Below are positions 8,917 through 18,360 of a stretch of DNA of 48,732 nt, one piece after another. Below the pieces are notes generated by a model. The model did not search any database. It was not told the DNA's origin and saw only the letters and a list, made by a program, of their open reading frames with translations. How positions within the stretch are numbered: position 1 is the stretch's first letter; each line of letters begins with the position of its first letter. The position numbers and the translations under genes are program-made. The DNA is from an uncultured Planctomycetaceae bacterium (lineage in GTDB: Bacteria; Planctomycetota; Planctomycetia; Pirellulales; UBA1268): positions 1-48,732 of the forward strand of contig CAISJI010000218.1 of NCBI GenBank assembly GCA_903885565.1, written 5' to 3'.

Positions 8917-11087
8917 GGCTGCTCTCCCCTGCCCGCGGCCGGTGCGCCCACGCCACCTGGGGCTGCTTGGAGCCCGGGCTGAAAGGGGGTTTGCCCCGCT
9001 CCAGGGCCGAACCGACCCGGGTTATTTTTCAGATCTTCCGGACTGGGAGGGAGCGTTGGCAGGTAGCGATCGACAGTGAATTGAGAACCGGCTGATCCTG
9101 CCATTTCAAAGGAGCCATCGGGCCGGATGAAGAGCATATCGAGCGGTTCCTGCGGCACCACCGGGGCATTCGCCTTGACCGGCTCTGGCCGCTCCTCCTG
9201 CCTCCCTCGCACATCCAGCAGCACGCAGTTGGTCACGACATCATCGCCGCGGGTCCGCATTTCGCCGGTTTTGTTCAACCGCTTGTCGACATTGGCAAAT
9301 CCACCCAGATCGGTGATCACGCTGCGCAAGGCGTAGTTGCCGCTGGTGGGATTTTCTCCCAGAACCATTACCTCATAGCCCGACTTCACCCGCTTGGCTT
9401 CTGTTTTGCGGATGGTGCGAATCAGGAGGGTGGTGGGATCGGGCACGCGCACTGCTGCCGTGGGCTGGCTGTAGGCGGAAGGAATCTTCTGCTCCTTGCC
9501 GAGCGTCTCATCAGCCAGATACTGAGCGGGCAAATTGAAGTTGGGGTTCCAGACCGAAATTCGGGCTCGATACCGATAGACCTTGCCCGCCTCGACGGAG
9601 GTGTCGACAAAGCGAAACATCCGATACTCCAGAGGCTTGACCGGACGGCCATCCGGTCCGATCGTCCATCCCGGTGGAGGCGGCATGCCCGGCTGCCATT
9701 CAACGCCCGGAGGCAACCCAGTGGCTCCCAGTCCTGGCAGCACCATCGGCTGAAAACCACCCGATTCCGAGGCCTCATCCCCACCCGCTCCATAGTTGGC
9801 ACCTCCCTGAGGCGCTCCATAGTTGGCGCCTGGAGCCTGAGGCATTCCATAGGGGCTCGCTGCGGGTGTCTGAAAACCGGGCCCGGCGGACTGACCAGCC
9901 CCGCCAAAGTTGAGCCCAGGTGTGCGAGCTTCCGCGGCGGCGGCCTCGGCGATTGCGGCAGCCTCGGCAGCCGCCTCAAAGCGATCGCGGAGTGTTTTCA
10001 CAAACCAGGGATGGATCGCCTCAGGCCCCCAGATCCGACCGGCCAACTCCGGAATTGGCGAGCAGTACGGAAACACCATATTGGCCGGATTGGGATCGGG
10101 CTGGGGCTGCTGATTCTGGCCCAAGAGGAAGTCCTGAGGGAGCGATTCCTGCTGCACCCCTGCCCAATCCTTCTTGGCCCGTTTTACCACCCCGCGCAGA
10201 TCGATATTCTCCCAGGAAAGCGCCTCGTCGTTGGCCGGCTTGCTCGGATCGACCACCGCCCGCTCCACGCGGAAATTACTCCACATTGGCTGATCACGGA
10301 CCTGATCCCGATATCCGGCGTTGGCATAGCGCTGCGAAAACTCCTCGCTCTGCTTCACCATGGGGATCAGCCCGGTGACGATGCAGTAGGGCATGATCTT
10401 GCCCGGGAGCGTGGCATCGGGGCTCAGTTGCGGATTTCCACCCGCCGCCATACCACCGCCGAACGGCAGGGGGGGCTGGGTGTTCATCGACGCCTCGTCG
10501 CCGCCCATCCCGACGTTTGACGGCGGCTGATTTACGGGTGGGGGTGCGCCGCGAGCGCCCTGCCTGAGCGGACCGCGGCCCGCCCGACGGCCGGCAGGCG
10601 GGGGCTGCACATCGGCCTCGGCATCGCGGCCAGCGACGGGATTCGCGCCGGCAGCAAAGCGATCCTCCAAAACGGCCAGCAGGGCATACCCCGCCACGGC
10701 ATGGAGATCTTCAACGGGAAACACCTCCGGCTGGGAGCGTTTCGATTTCTCTTCAAAGAGGGGCCGATTGAGTTGCGGCAAGTCATCGCGCACCGCCAAC
10801 CGATTGCTACGCCACGGCTCGATCAATGTGGTCAGGCTTGGCTTGGGGGTCGTTTCGGCCGGAGGGTTCTTGGCTTCCTCGATATGCCGGGATGTCGTGG
10901 CGGCGCGTTCGACAAGGACTGCCGGTTGCTGATCGCGGCCCGCAGGCCTCTGCCGGATCGAATCGATCCCGCCCCACACCAGGCCACATGCCAGCATTCC
11001 CACTAAGGCGACCACGATCTTTTCGCCATGGTTCAAAAAAAAACCGACGGCGTCTTCCTTCCGAAAACTGATCTTGGGGATTTTCAT
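8913..11087 (-). CDS. Membrane-anchored protein of the PilM-like operon
   Basis: 724 residues, function not recognised. A cytoplasmic N-terminus of about 24 residues precedes one membrane helix (IVVALVGMLACGLVWGGI), after which the protein should be periplasmic or paryphoplasmic. It has a low-complexity Gly/Pro/Asn/Ala-rich stretch near residues 385-445 (QAPGANYGAPQGG type). Then comes a region that looks folded and beta-rich (FVDTSVEAGKVYRYRARISV), which recalls fibronectin-like or domain-connector folds. Its place after the PilM/N and PilO-like genes matches the position of PilP in type IV pilus operons, but I see no PilP sequence signature. It overlaps both neighbours by four bases (ATGA), implying coupled translation and a shared complex. 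Confidence 0.6.
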   Translation of the reverse strand: MKIPKISFRKEDAVGFFLNHGEKIVVALVGMLACGLVWGGIDSIRQRPAGRDQQPAVLVERAATTSRHIEEAKNPPAETTPKPSLTTLIEPWRSNRLAVRDDLPQLNRPLFEEKSKRSQPEVFPVEDLHAVAGYALLAVLEDRFAAGANPVAGRDAEADVQPPPAGRRAGRGPLRQGARGAPPPVNQPPSNVGMGGDEASMNTQPPLPFGGGMAAGGNPQLSPDATLPGKIMPYCIVTGLIPMVKQSEEFSQRYANAGYRDQVRDQPMWSNFRVERAVVDPSKPANDEALSWENIDLRGVVKRAKKDWAGVQQESLPQDFLLGQNQQPQPDPNPANMVFPYCSPIPELAGRIWGPEAIHPWFVKTLRDRFEAAAEAAAIAEAAAAEARTPGLNFGGAGQSAGPGFQTPAASPYGMPQAPGANYGAPQGGANYGAGGDEASESGGFQPMVLPGLGATGLPPGVEWQPGMPPPPGWTIGPDGRPVKPLEYRMFRFVDTSVEAGKVYRYRARISVWNPNFNLPAQYLADETLGKEQKIPSAYSQPTAAVRVPDPTTLLIRTIRKTEAKRVKSGYEVMVLGENPTSGNYALRSVITDLGGFANVDKRLNKTGEMRTRGDDVVTNCVLLDVRGRQEERPEPVKANAPVVPQEPLDMLFIRPDGSFEMAGSAGSQFTVDRYLPTLPPSPEDLKNNPGRFGPGAGQTPFQPGLQAAPGGVGAPAAGRGEQP

Positions 11088-12700
11088 GCAACCACCTGAT
11101 CCATGTGAGGCTGAACACGTTTCTGCGCACCCGCTCCTGCGGGCGGCGCGGGTTCCGCGGCGGGAGCCGCAGCCGGCTCGGTCGGTACCACAGGCTCGGT
11201 CGGCGGCACAGGTTCGGGCTCTGCCGCCGGGCCTGCAGGTGGCGGAACTGCCTCCTCAACCCGCGGCGCATCGGCCGCCTTAGCCTCCTCTCCAGCCGCC
11301 GGTTCCGCTGGCTCCAATTCGAGGCGTTTCCGGCTGGGTGGGGTGGCCAGGGCCACAGTGCCCCTCAACTCCACCACGACATCGTTTGGACGACCGCCAG
11401 AGGGGCTTGGGGCGGCCTGACCACCCCCAGCAAACCCACCGCCTGCCGCCGAGGCACCAGGGTTGATCCGTATTTCTCGCACATCGAGCGGCACCGCAGA
11501 CGACGCCATCTCCACCAGCAGGGAATCGATCTTTCTCTGATCGATGATCACCTTCAGGAAAAAGGGCATCAGATGCGTCATCATCGCATCGGGGGCGGTT
11601 TCCAAGGTTTCAGCCGTGAGGGGCATCCCTTTGGAATCGACGTAGATCCAGTTTCGAAAGGCACCATCGGGCACACCCGTAGCCACGGGAGCGGCCACTT
11701 CCTCGAAATCGGGGTTGCTTGACGCCGCAGGCTTGGGCGGCCCACCGCCACCAAAGCGTGGATGCCCCGGCTTGGGACCCGAACTGACACCCGCCGCCCC
11801 ATCCATGGGAACAGGGCCTGAGTCATCGGAATTGGAACTCACCGGAGCAGCCCCGGAGACAGTGGGCTTCCAAATCCGGGAGACGGTCGCGGTAGCCGGA
11901 TCCCCCTCCACCGCAAGATAGCCCACTGCCAGCGTCTGCACATAGGGGATCGGCGCATTGAACGGGCCGGTGGCCGGCTTGTTGACCTTGGCGATCAGTT
12001 CACACAACAGGCCATAGACCTGCAGTTCCTCCTGCGCCAGCAGCACCTGCACGGTGGTGGGCGGCTTCTCCCATTCGAGCGATTTATAAAGCGTCTGTTG
12101 ATCGGTGGGGTTCCACTGCACCAGGGGAAGAGGACGCTGAACCATCTGGGGTGCGCCCGGAACGCCGGGGGGCTGACGCCCGGGATCGGTGGCCGGTCTT
12201 GTCGCCGCTATGCCAACGGCACCCGTGCCGAGCATCATCTCATCGGCACCCATGCGGGCCGGAAGTTTCCTGACGACACTGCGGATCATGTTTTGATACC
12301 GCTCAAGGAGCGGCCTGGGGAGCCTGCCTTCCGGCTTGAGGCTTTTGACCCGCTGCAGGAAATCAGGCCCCAATTCTGCCGGCCACACCCGCAGCGACTC
12401 CTGGCTATCCCAAAAGCGCTGCCATTCCCGGAGCGTTTCCTGTTTGACATCGACCGTTCGCTTGGCCAAGTCTGTCGCCCACGAATCATTCGGGTGCGGC
12501 TCTATGGCGGTGATCTCCGACATCGCCTTGAGTCGGCTGGTGATGTCGTTGCGTCTGGACGTGATCTCTGCCGCCAACTTCCCGTTGGTGAGCAGGAGGA
12601 CCGGCAGCAGGATCAGCGGCACCAAGGGAACCAGCAGCCAGAAATGGTATTTCCCCACGAACTCAAGAGAGGGCCGGATGGAGTCTGGAATCTGAACCAT
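11084..12700 (-). CDS. PilO-like inner-membrane protein
   Basis: 538 residues. A short N-terminus is followed by one strong membrane helix (YHFWLLVPLVPLILLPVLLL) and then a predicted coiled coil (KLAAEITSRRNDITSRLKAM), the topology of PilN/PilO proteins. The middle is unfamiliar. The last 80 residues or so are an Ala/Pro/Glu-rich tail. The gene starts 20 bases after the PilM-like gene and overlaps the next gene by ATGA. Identification as PilO-like rests on topology and gene order, not on clear sequence identity. It probably forms a membrane-spanning partner of the PilM-like ATPase-fold protein. Confidence 0.55.
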   Translation of the reverse strand: MVQIPDSIRPSLEFVGKYHFWLLVPLVPLILLPVLLLTNGKLAAEITSRRNDITSRLKAMSEITAIEPHPNDSWATDLAKRTVDVKQETLREWQRFWDSQESLRVWPAELGPDFLQRVKSLKPEGRLPRPLLERYQNMIRSVVRKLPARMGADEMMLGTGAVGIAATRPATDPGRQPPGVPGAPQMVQRPLPLVQWNPTDQQTLYKSLEWEKPPTTVQVLLAQEELQVYGLLCELIAKVNKPATGPFNAPIPYVQTLAVGYLAVEGDPATATVSRIWKPTVSGAAPVSSNSDDSGPVPMDGAAGVSSGPKPGHPRFGGGGPPKPAASSNPDFEEVAAPVATGVPDGAFRNWIYVDSKGMPLTAETLETAPDAMMTHLMPFFLKVIIDQRKIDSLLVEMASSAVPLDVREIRINPGASAAGGGFAGGGQAAPSPSGGRPNDVVVELRGTVALATPPSRKRLELEPAEPAAGEEAKAADAPRVEEAVPPPAGPAAEPEPVPPTEPVVPTEPAAAPAAEPAPPAGAGAQKRVQPHMDQVVA

Positions 12701-12720
12701 GGGTCTATTCGTCGCTTCGA

Positions 12721-14871
12721 TTAATTGGTCGGCGGGGCGGCGGCATCCGCGGCCGGGGCAGGTGGCTTGGGGGCACCGGGCACGGTCGGTTGCCAGGTGA
12801 ACTGCAGAGTGAAGTCAAACCGCTTCAGCTCAACTCCCTGATTCGCCAACCCCGGGGCACCGGGGGCTGGGGCACCGGGAAATCCTCCCTGTGGCGGGAT
12901 ATTGTCCTCGGAGTCGACCGTGGAAAAAGAAGTTGGCTGCTGGGGCCCGCCCCCCGGAGCCGCCACCCTCTCCAGACGCAGATTGGTGGAATTCACGATC
13001 ACCGGATAGCCCAAGCCGAGTTCGGCCACGGGGACTTTCTTCCCCGCCAGCGGTCCGGCCGCCACCAGCACCTCATCCCCCTTGCCAAGCAGTCCCTGCA
13101 CGATTGTGGAACGGACGAACTGAGCAGTATCGTCTGGTTTGTGGTGGTCTTCATTGTGGTAGTGGTGGCCTGTCAATTGGATCACCCAGCCCGGGCCGGT
13201 GGGGCCACTTTCAACAGCGGGCGCCGCCGCACCTTCAGCCACAGGTCCGCCGTCAGGGGGAGCCGCAGAGGGATCGGCCGGCGCCGCGGGCTGCTCCTCG
13301 TCGACCTCCTCCGCCGGATGCGTTTCGGTCCACTGTTCCTTCAGCGCCGCAAACCAGGGCGCCAGATCGTTGAAATATTGGCAATCCATGCTGTCGATGT
13401 GCAGTTCGTAGCGATCGCCGGGAAAAGCCGGGATGTTCGCCGGATCGTCACGGGGCAGGAGCGTTTCCACCGCCCGCATCATGTCGAGAACCTGAAAGCG
13501 ATGGTCCTCGGTCTGCACGAGAAACTGCTGCTGGGCGATGGCATCGGCCTGTTTTTTGCGGGTTTCCTCCAGCCCTGAGATGGCCGCCTGAGAGCGGGTC
13601 TTGGCCGCATCGGCCTTGGCAAAGGCATCGGCGTAGAGATCGGGGGCGTAGGTCGACCAAGCAAAGAACATCCCCATAAAGCTCACGGCTGCCGCCCCCA
13701 ACAGCCCCACCATTGCCCCCACAGCCCACGGTTTTTTGGCGGCAATCAGCCGTTCCCGGATGATCTCCCCCGGCAGCAGGTTGGTGTTAAGCCCCGCGCC
13801 ACCGGCAGCCTGAAGCGCCAGACCATAGGCGGTGCCAAACGCCAGCCGGTTGTCTTTGAAGGCAGCGGCGCTTGTCACAACGGCCCCCTCCAGGCCGCGA
13901 TAGGCGTCCAGCCGCTGCACATCGAGATTGAGCTGCTTGGCAACGAAGTCAGACAGCCCACGGAGCTTGGTGGCATTGCCCAGCAGCAACACCTTGCCGA
14001 TCTTCGCGCTGCGGTCGGCACCCGTGAAATAGTTGAGCGACCTCTGTAATTCAGAGGCGAATTCGTTGAACACCGGCTTCATGGCGTTGAAGACGGCCTT
14101 GGGGTCTTCCGCCCGCACGGCGTTGCGTTTGAGCTGTTCCGCCTTGGCGAACGTGAGCTTCATCCCCTGCACGAGCGATTTGGTGAAATTGCTCCCCCCG
14201 ATCGGCATGCTCCGCTGCCAGATGCGGAAGCCATTGGTGATCACCAGATCGGTGGTATCGACTCCCGTCGACACCAGCACCACGGAAGGGGGAGGGCTGT
14301 CAGGATCGACTGTGGCAGGATCGGGCAATTGATCGAACATCACCATATTGGCCAGCGCAATGGGGGAGAGTTGGAGCACATCCACCTCGATCCCGGCGCT
14401 GGTCAGGGGAGCAAGGGCCTTGAAGACCTGCTCCCGCTTCATGGCGAACACCCCCACCTCGGCGTCCAGAACGAAGCCGCTCTCCTCAATACCGCCAGCC
14501 AAACGCTGCCAATCCCACACCACCTGATCGAGTGGAAACGGAATTTGCTGCCGGGCCTCGTACTTGACGATATCGGGAATCTTCTTCGCCTCGATCGGCG
14601 GCAGCTTGATGAACTTCGTGAGTCCCAACTGCCCCGGCACAGATACGGCAACCCGATCCCCCTGCAGTTTGTTCCGACCGATAAACTCAGCCAGTGCCGC
14701 CCGCACCAGTTCCACTGGATCGGCTTCCGGCTGGGTGAGAATCATCGGGTATTCGATGTAATCGAAGGCATCAGCCTCGATTTTTCGCGGCTCAGAAGAG
14801 ATCCGGCACCGGACGGCCTTGAGGGCGCATTTCCCGATGTCGATTCCCCACGCGTAAGAAGTACGAGCCAT
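12721..14871 (-). CDS. pilM: PilM-like protein fused to a PilN-like membrane domain
   Basis: About 716 residues from ATG 14871 (MARTSYAWGIDIGKCALKAV). Residues 1-360 are an actin/FtsA-fold PilM domain, with phosphate-1 GIDIGKCALKAVR, EARQQIPFPLDQVVWDW, PIGGSNFTKSL and GNATKLRGLSDFV. Residues 365-400 contain LLPGEI and a membrane helix (VGAMVGLLGAAAVSFMGMFF), then a coiled-coil-like stretch, as in PilN. The remaining 300 residues are Pro/Ala-rich and unfamiliar. In type IV pili PilM binds the N-terminus of PilN inside the cell; here both appear to be one chain. The frame extends to 15438, but the upstream 189 residues look non-coding and would overlap the divergent gene at 15019, so I reject them. 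ATG 14943 is an alternative start. Confidence 0.8.
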   Translation of the reverse strand: MARTSYAWGIDIGKCALKAVRCRISSEPRKIEADAFDYIEYPMILTQPEADPVELVRAALAEFIGRNKLQGDRVAVSVPGQLGLTKFIKLPPIEAKKIPDIVKYEARQQIPFPLDQVVWDWQRLAGGIEESGFVLDAEVGVFAMKREQVFKALAPLTSAGIEVDVLQLSPIALANMVMFDQLPDPATVDPDSPPPSVVLVSTGVDTTDLVITNGFRIWQRSMPIGGSNFTKSLVQGMKLTFAKAEQLKRNAVRAEDPKAVFNAMKPVFNEFASELQRSLNYFTGADRSAKIGKVLLLGNATKLRGLSDFVAKQLNLDVQRLDAYRGLEGAVVTSAAAFKDNRLAFGTAYGLALQAAGGAGLNTNLLPGEIIRERLIAAKKPWAVGAMVGLLGAAAVSFMGMFFAWSTYAPDLYADAFAKADAAKTRSQAAISGLEETRKKQADAIAQQQFLVQTEDHRFQVLDMMRAVETLLPRDDPANIPAFPGDRYELHIDSMDCQYFNDLAPWFAALKEQWTETHPAEEVDEEQPAAPADPSAAPPDGGPVAEGAAAPAVESGPTGPGWVIQLTGHHYHNEDHHKPDDTAQFVRSTIVQGLLGKGDEVLVAAGPLAGKKVPVAELGLGYPVIVNSTNLRLERVAAPGGGPQQPTSFSTVDSEDNIPPQGGFPGAPAPGAPGLANQGVELKRFDFTLQFTWQPTVPGAPKPPAPAADAAAPPTN

Positions 14872-15018
14872 GGCCGGTTCCAGCGAGGACCGAAAAGGGG
14901 AATCAATCTGCGGGGCGGGAACACCATTCCGCCCATCCATACTGTATGAATCGCTGCTGCGCGGTGTCAAACCACCGGCGCCAGCTACGGCCCCTGCTGC
15001 CGTGGCGGAAAAACGCCG

Positions 15019-17685
15019 ATGAAAACCCCTCTCCTCCACACTACACTCGCTTCCATGCACGCTGAGCGGATCACAGTCTTTATCCCCTGCCATTCCCTCG
15101 ATGACTTCCCCACGTGGCTGGAGGATGCGGAGACTGACGAACTTTTGGCGGCCTGGACCGCTGCCTGGGACCCCCGCCTGCTGGTGGCCGCCGGATGCCT
15201 TCCCTGCTGGGCCAGTGTTGACATGCCCCCAGGGGGCGTCGATCCACTCCTGGGGATCGTGCCGCCGCACTGCGAAGACCGGCTGATGGGAATGCTCGAC
15301 GCCACCTGCCTGGCCGGCACCCGGTGGGTGCGGCGCGTGGCTGGCAGAGCGGCCATGGTGGAAACGGCGCTGCGGGCCCTCGACCTCGCCCCCCCCACTT
15401 CTATCGCTCCCCCGGCTGCTGCGGAGAGTGGCAAACAACCGGTGACTGCCGCCGATTTCTATGCGCTCGGATTGGCCTGGTTGCTCGGCGAACTGTTGGC
15501 GCGGCGGATGCGCACCTCCACCGGCCTTCCCACGCTCTCAGCGGCCGGCGGCGCGCCCGACTCGCCGTTTGAACAGAGCGTCGTCCGGGCGGCGCAGGCG
15601 GCGCTGGCGGGGGATCATGACGTGGCCCGCGTAGAAATGCGTGAGGCCTATGGCACACTGGAGGCCGCCCGGGCCCACTACTATCCAGTTGACGTGTGGT
15701 TGCTCGATCTGGTGCTGGCCGCCGAGGGCACACGCGGACAACGGTTGGCGGCGGAACTCACCTCTCCCTCCCCCTGGACGCTGGTGGCCACCGGGAAGGC
15801 CTTGGAAGACCTTGCGCGCCGCGAGCCCGACACGCTGGCCCAACTCCGGGAGGCCTGCACCGCGGGGCGCATTGCCGCCGCCGGCGGAAGGTATGGGGAG
15901 GAGCCGCTCGATTCCTGTGCTCCGGAGACCATCCACGCCTCCTTTGCCACCGGACACCGCGTGTGGCGCGAACTGCTCGGCACAGCTCCCACCACGTTCG
16001 CCCAATGCAGCGGAGGATGGTCTGCCTTGCTCCCGCAGGTGCTGCTTCACTTCGGCTACAGCGGGGCGATCTGGAACCTCTTCGACGGCACACCTCTCCC
16101 TGATCCCGGCACCAGCCGCCTCCGCTGGGAGGGGAGCGGAGGGGCCTGCATCGATGCCGTCGCCCGCCCCCCCCTCGATGTCCGACGGGCCTCGGCGGTG
16201 CTGGCTCTGCCGGAGCGGATTGGCGCAGGGATGGATCACGACCACACCGCCGTGATCCAGTTTGCCCACCACGCCGGCACTGCCTCCCCCTGGTTTTCCG
16301 ACCTGCGCCGCATCGGCTCCTGGAGCACGCTGCTGGGCACGTTTGTCGCGCCTGAGGAATTCTTCCGCCGCACGCTCGGCGCCGGCACCGTCGTCAGTTT
16401 CGAGCCCGACGCCTACCCCATCAGCCGCCCCGATGGCCTGCCGGGGGTGCCGGCTGCCGAGGCGATTCCCTCCTGCATGGCGGCCACTGCAACTGAAGCC
16501 CGCAGCCTGAGCGATGGCTGGCGGGAACTGTCGGTCGAGCCGTTGGCGGCCCGCAGAGGGGCACTCCTCGCTCGCCCCGAGACAACGGGCCAACCGCCGC
16601 CCGGACGGCAGACCGCGCCGCGGGAATCGTTCTGGCGTTCCTCCACCCGCCGGCTCTTCGGCCAGGGGAAGGCAGCCCGCGACCCGCTGGTGATCGAACA
16701 CGATTCGCTGCGGCTGCGTGTGCATCCTCTCAGCGGCGGCGTGCTCTCGATCCGGCGCCCTGGCGATCGGGGGAATCGCCTGACGCAAACGCTGGCTCTG
16801 CGTTCCACCCGCTCAGCCCCACCGGCGGGGAAGCCCTGGGAAGATGCGCTTGAGCGTGCCGAATATGGAGGCGCCACGGCTGACAGCATCGAACGGGTGG
16901 GGCCGCTGGTGATTGAGAGCCGGGGTCGGCTGACCGATGCCCGGGGACGCGACGCTGGGACCTTTACCCAACGCATGGAACTGCTGGAGGGGCTGCCGCT
17001 GGCCCGCCTCGACATCACGCTCACGCGTTCCGAAGCGGCGGGAGGACCGCTGCTGGAATCCTACGCGGCCTGCCGGTTTGCCTGGAATGAAAACGAAGAC
17101 CTGGAACTGCGGCGCAGCCTGCATACACAGTCGGTGGCCACGGAACGAACCCTGGTGGAGGCGCCCCATTTCATCGAACTGCTCCGCGATGGAGTGCGTC
17201 ATGGCGGCCCCGCCACCAGCCCGGGCGGGATGGCGATCTTCACCGGCGGACTGCCGTGGCATCTCCGCTCCAGCCCCCACATGCTCGACTCGCTCCTGCT
17301 GGTGGGGGGCGATTTACAGGGCACATTCCGCCTCGCGATCGGGTTGGACATGGAGCGCCCCTGGTGCACCGCGCTCGATCTGCTGGCCGCCGGCGCCGGC
17401 GGTCTGCTGCCCGCCAGCCTGCCCGGGAATGTGCGGCTCACCTGCGGCGGTCCCCTGCTGGAAAACGGCCGCGCCGTGGGGCTCCGTGTGGGGCTTCTGG
17501 AAGTGGCGGGCCGGACCGGTGATATTGCGTTTGAGTGCCACGAGAAGATCGCCTCCGCCCGGGCCTGCGATGCCGCGGGGCGCCCGCAGGAGGGACCGGA
17601 GGTGAGAGTTTCCGGTCACAGGGTGAGTGTGTATCTGAAAAAGTATGGCTGGCTCCCGTTGGACCTGCGGTTTGCGAAGGAGTAG
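15019..17685 (+). CDS. GH38-like (alpha-mannosidase-fold) protein, possibly inactive
   Basis: 888 residues. The N-terminal half resembles the glycoside hydrolase 38/57 barrel: an IPCHSLDDFPTW segment where active enzymes have an HxHxDxxW-type metal site, then the layout LAQLREACTAGRIAAAGGRY, ETIHASFATGHRVWRELLG, and WSALLPQVLLHFGYSG. The C-terminal half (from about residue 555) resembles the GH38 beta-sandwich (LRLRVHPLSGGVLSIRRPGD). The position where GH38 enzymes carry the nucleophile Asp (WxPDxFG) reads AQCSGGWSAL here, so activity is doubtful. No signal peptide, so it is probably cytoplasmic. The stop is six bases before cmk, indicating one operon with cmk and plsC. Start could also be ATG 15055. 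Fold call moderate, function unknown. Confidence 0.6.
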   Translation: MKTPLLHTTLASMHAERITVFIPCHSLDDFPTWLEDAETDELLAAWTAAWDPRLLVAAGCLPCWASVDMPPGGVDPLLGIVPPHCEDRLMGMLDATCLAGTRWVRRVAGRAAMVETALRALDLAPPTSIAPPAAAESGKQPVTAADFYALGLAWLLGELLARRMRTSTGLPTLSAAGGAPDSPFEQSVVRAAQAALAGDHDVARVEMREAYGTLEAARAHYYPVDVWLLDLVLAAEGTRGQRLAAELTSPSPWTLVATGKALEDLARREPDTLAQLREACTAGRIAAAGGRYGEEPLDSCAPETIHASFATGHRVWRELLGTAPTTFAQCSGGWSALLPQVLLHFGYSGAIWNLFDGTPLPDPGTSRLRWEGSGGACIDAVARPPLDVRRASAVLALPERIGAGMDHDHTAVIQFAHHAGTASPWFSDLRRIGSWSTLLGTFVAPEEFFRRTLGAGTVVSFEPDAYPISRPDGLPGVPAAEAIPSCMAATATEARSLSDGWRELSVEPLAARRGALLARPETTGQPPPGRQTAPRESFWRSSTRRLFGQGKAARDPLVIEHDSLRLRVHPLSGGVLSIRRPGDRGNRLTQTLALRSTRSAPPAGKPWEDALERAEYGGATADSIERVGPLVIESRGRLTDARGRDAGTFTQRMELLEGLPLARLDITLTRSEAAGGPLLESYAACRFAWNENEDLELRRSLHTQSVATERTLVEAPHFIELLRDGVRHGGPATSPGGMAIFTGGLPWHLRSSPHMLDSLLLVGGDLQGTFRLAIGLDMERPWCTALDLLAAGAGGLLPASLPGNVRLTCGGPLLENGRAVGLRVGLLEVAGRTGDIAFECHEKIASARACDAAGRPQEGPEVRVSGHRVSVYLKKYGWLPLDLRFAKE

Positions 17686-17691
17686 GGCAGC

Positions 17692-18360
17692 ATGATCATC
17701 ACGCTCGATGGGCCGGCCGGGGCCGGCAAAAGTTCCACAGCACGGGCCTTGGCATCCCGCCTGGGCTGGTGCTACATGGACACCGGGGCGATGTACCGGG
17801 CAGTGGCCTTGATGGCGCTTGAACAGGGCATCGATCTCGCCGCAGCCGAGCGGTTGGTGGAACTGGCGGAGAGCTTGTGCATCGCGTTTGAGGGGGGCGG
17901 CGTCTGCGTGAATGGGCGCGACGTCTCAATGGAGATTCGCACCGAGCGGATCACCCAGGCGACCAGACCAGTGGCCGACGCCCCGCCGGTGCGCGATGCC
18001 ATGAAGCGGATCCAGCGCCGGATGGCTGTTGGCATCGATCTGGTGACCGAGGGCCGCGACCAGGGGTCGGTCGTCTTTCCACAGGCCGAGTTAAAGGTGT
18101 TTCTCACCGCTTCCCCGGAGGAACGTGCCCGCCGGCGTCATGCCGAAGAACTCAGCCGGGGCCGGGCCGTGGCCCTGACAGATGTGCTTTCCTCACAGGC
18201 GCAGCGCGATGATGGCGACAGGGCTCGGCCGGTGGGCACCCTGCGCCCTGCCGACGATGCCGTCATCATCGAAACCGACGGCCTGAACCGCGACGAAGTC
18301 GTCGAGCGGTTACTGGCGCTCGTTGCGGCCCTGCAGGGACGGAAGGAATCGACGCCGTGA
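17692..18360 (+). CDS. cmk: Cytidylate kinase
   Basis: 222 residues, normal bacterial length. The P-loop GPAGAGKSS lies at residues 7-15, DTGAMYRA follows, and the CMP kinase signatures GRDQGSVVFPQA and FLTASPEERARRRHAEEL are present, ending with the RDDGDRARPVGTLRPADDA region. It transfers phosphate from ATP to CMP or dCMP in the cytoplasm, recycling cytidine nucleotides from RNA and phospholipid turnover. Gln replaces the usual Met/Ile in the GRDxG motif, probably tolerated. It is the middle gene of a tight operon: six bases after the GH38-like gene, and its TGA overlaps the GTG start of plsC. Confidence 0.95.
   Translation: MIITLDGPAGAGKSSTARALASRLGWCYMDTGAMYRAVALMALEQGIDLAAAERLVELAESLCIAFEGGGVCVNGRDVSMEIRTERITQATRPVADAPPVRDAMKRIQRRMAVGIDLVTEGRDQGSVVFPQAELKVFLTASPEERARRRHAEELSRGRAVALTDVLSSQAQRDDGDRARPVGTLRPADDAVIIETDGLNRDEVVERLLALVAALQGRKESTP

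Noticed and set aside
14872-15438. N-terminal extension of the PilM-like protein by 189 residues
   Set aside because: Low-complexity, Arg/Gly-rich sequence that overlaps the divergent GH38-like gene; PilM homology begins at ATG 14871.
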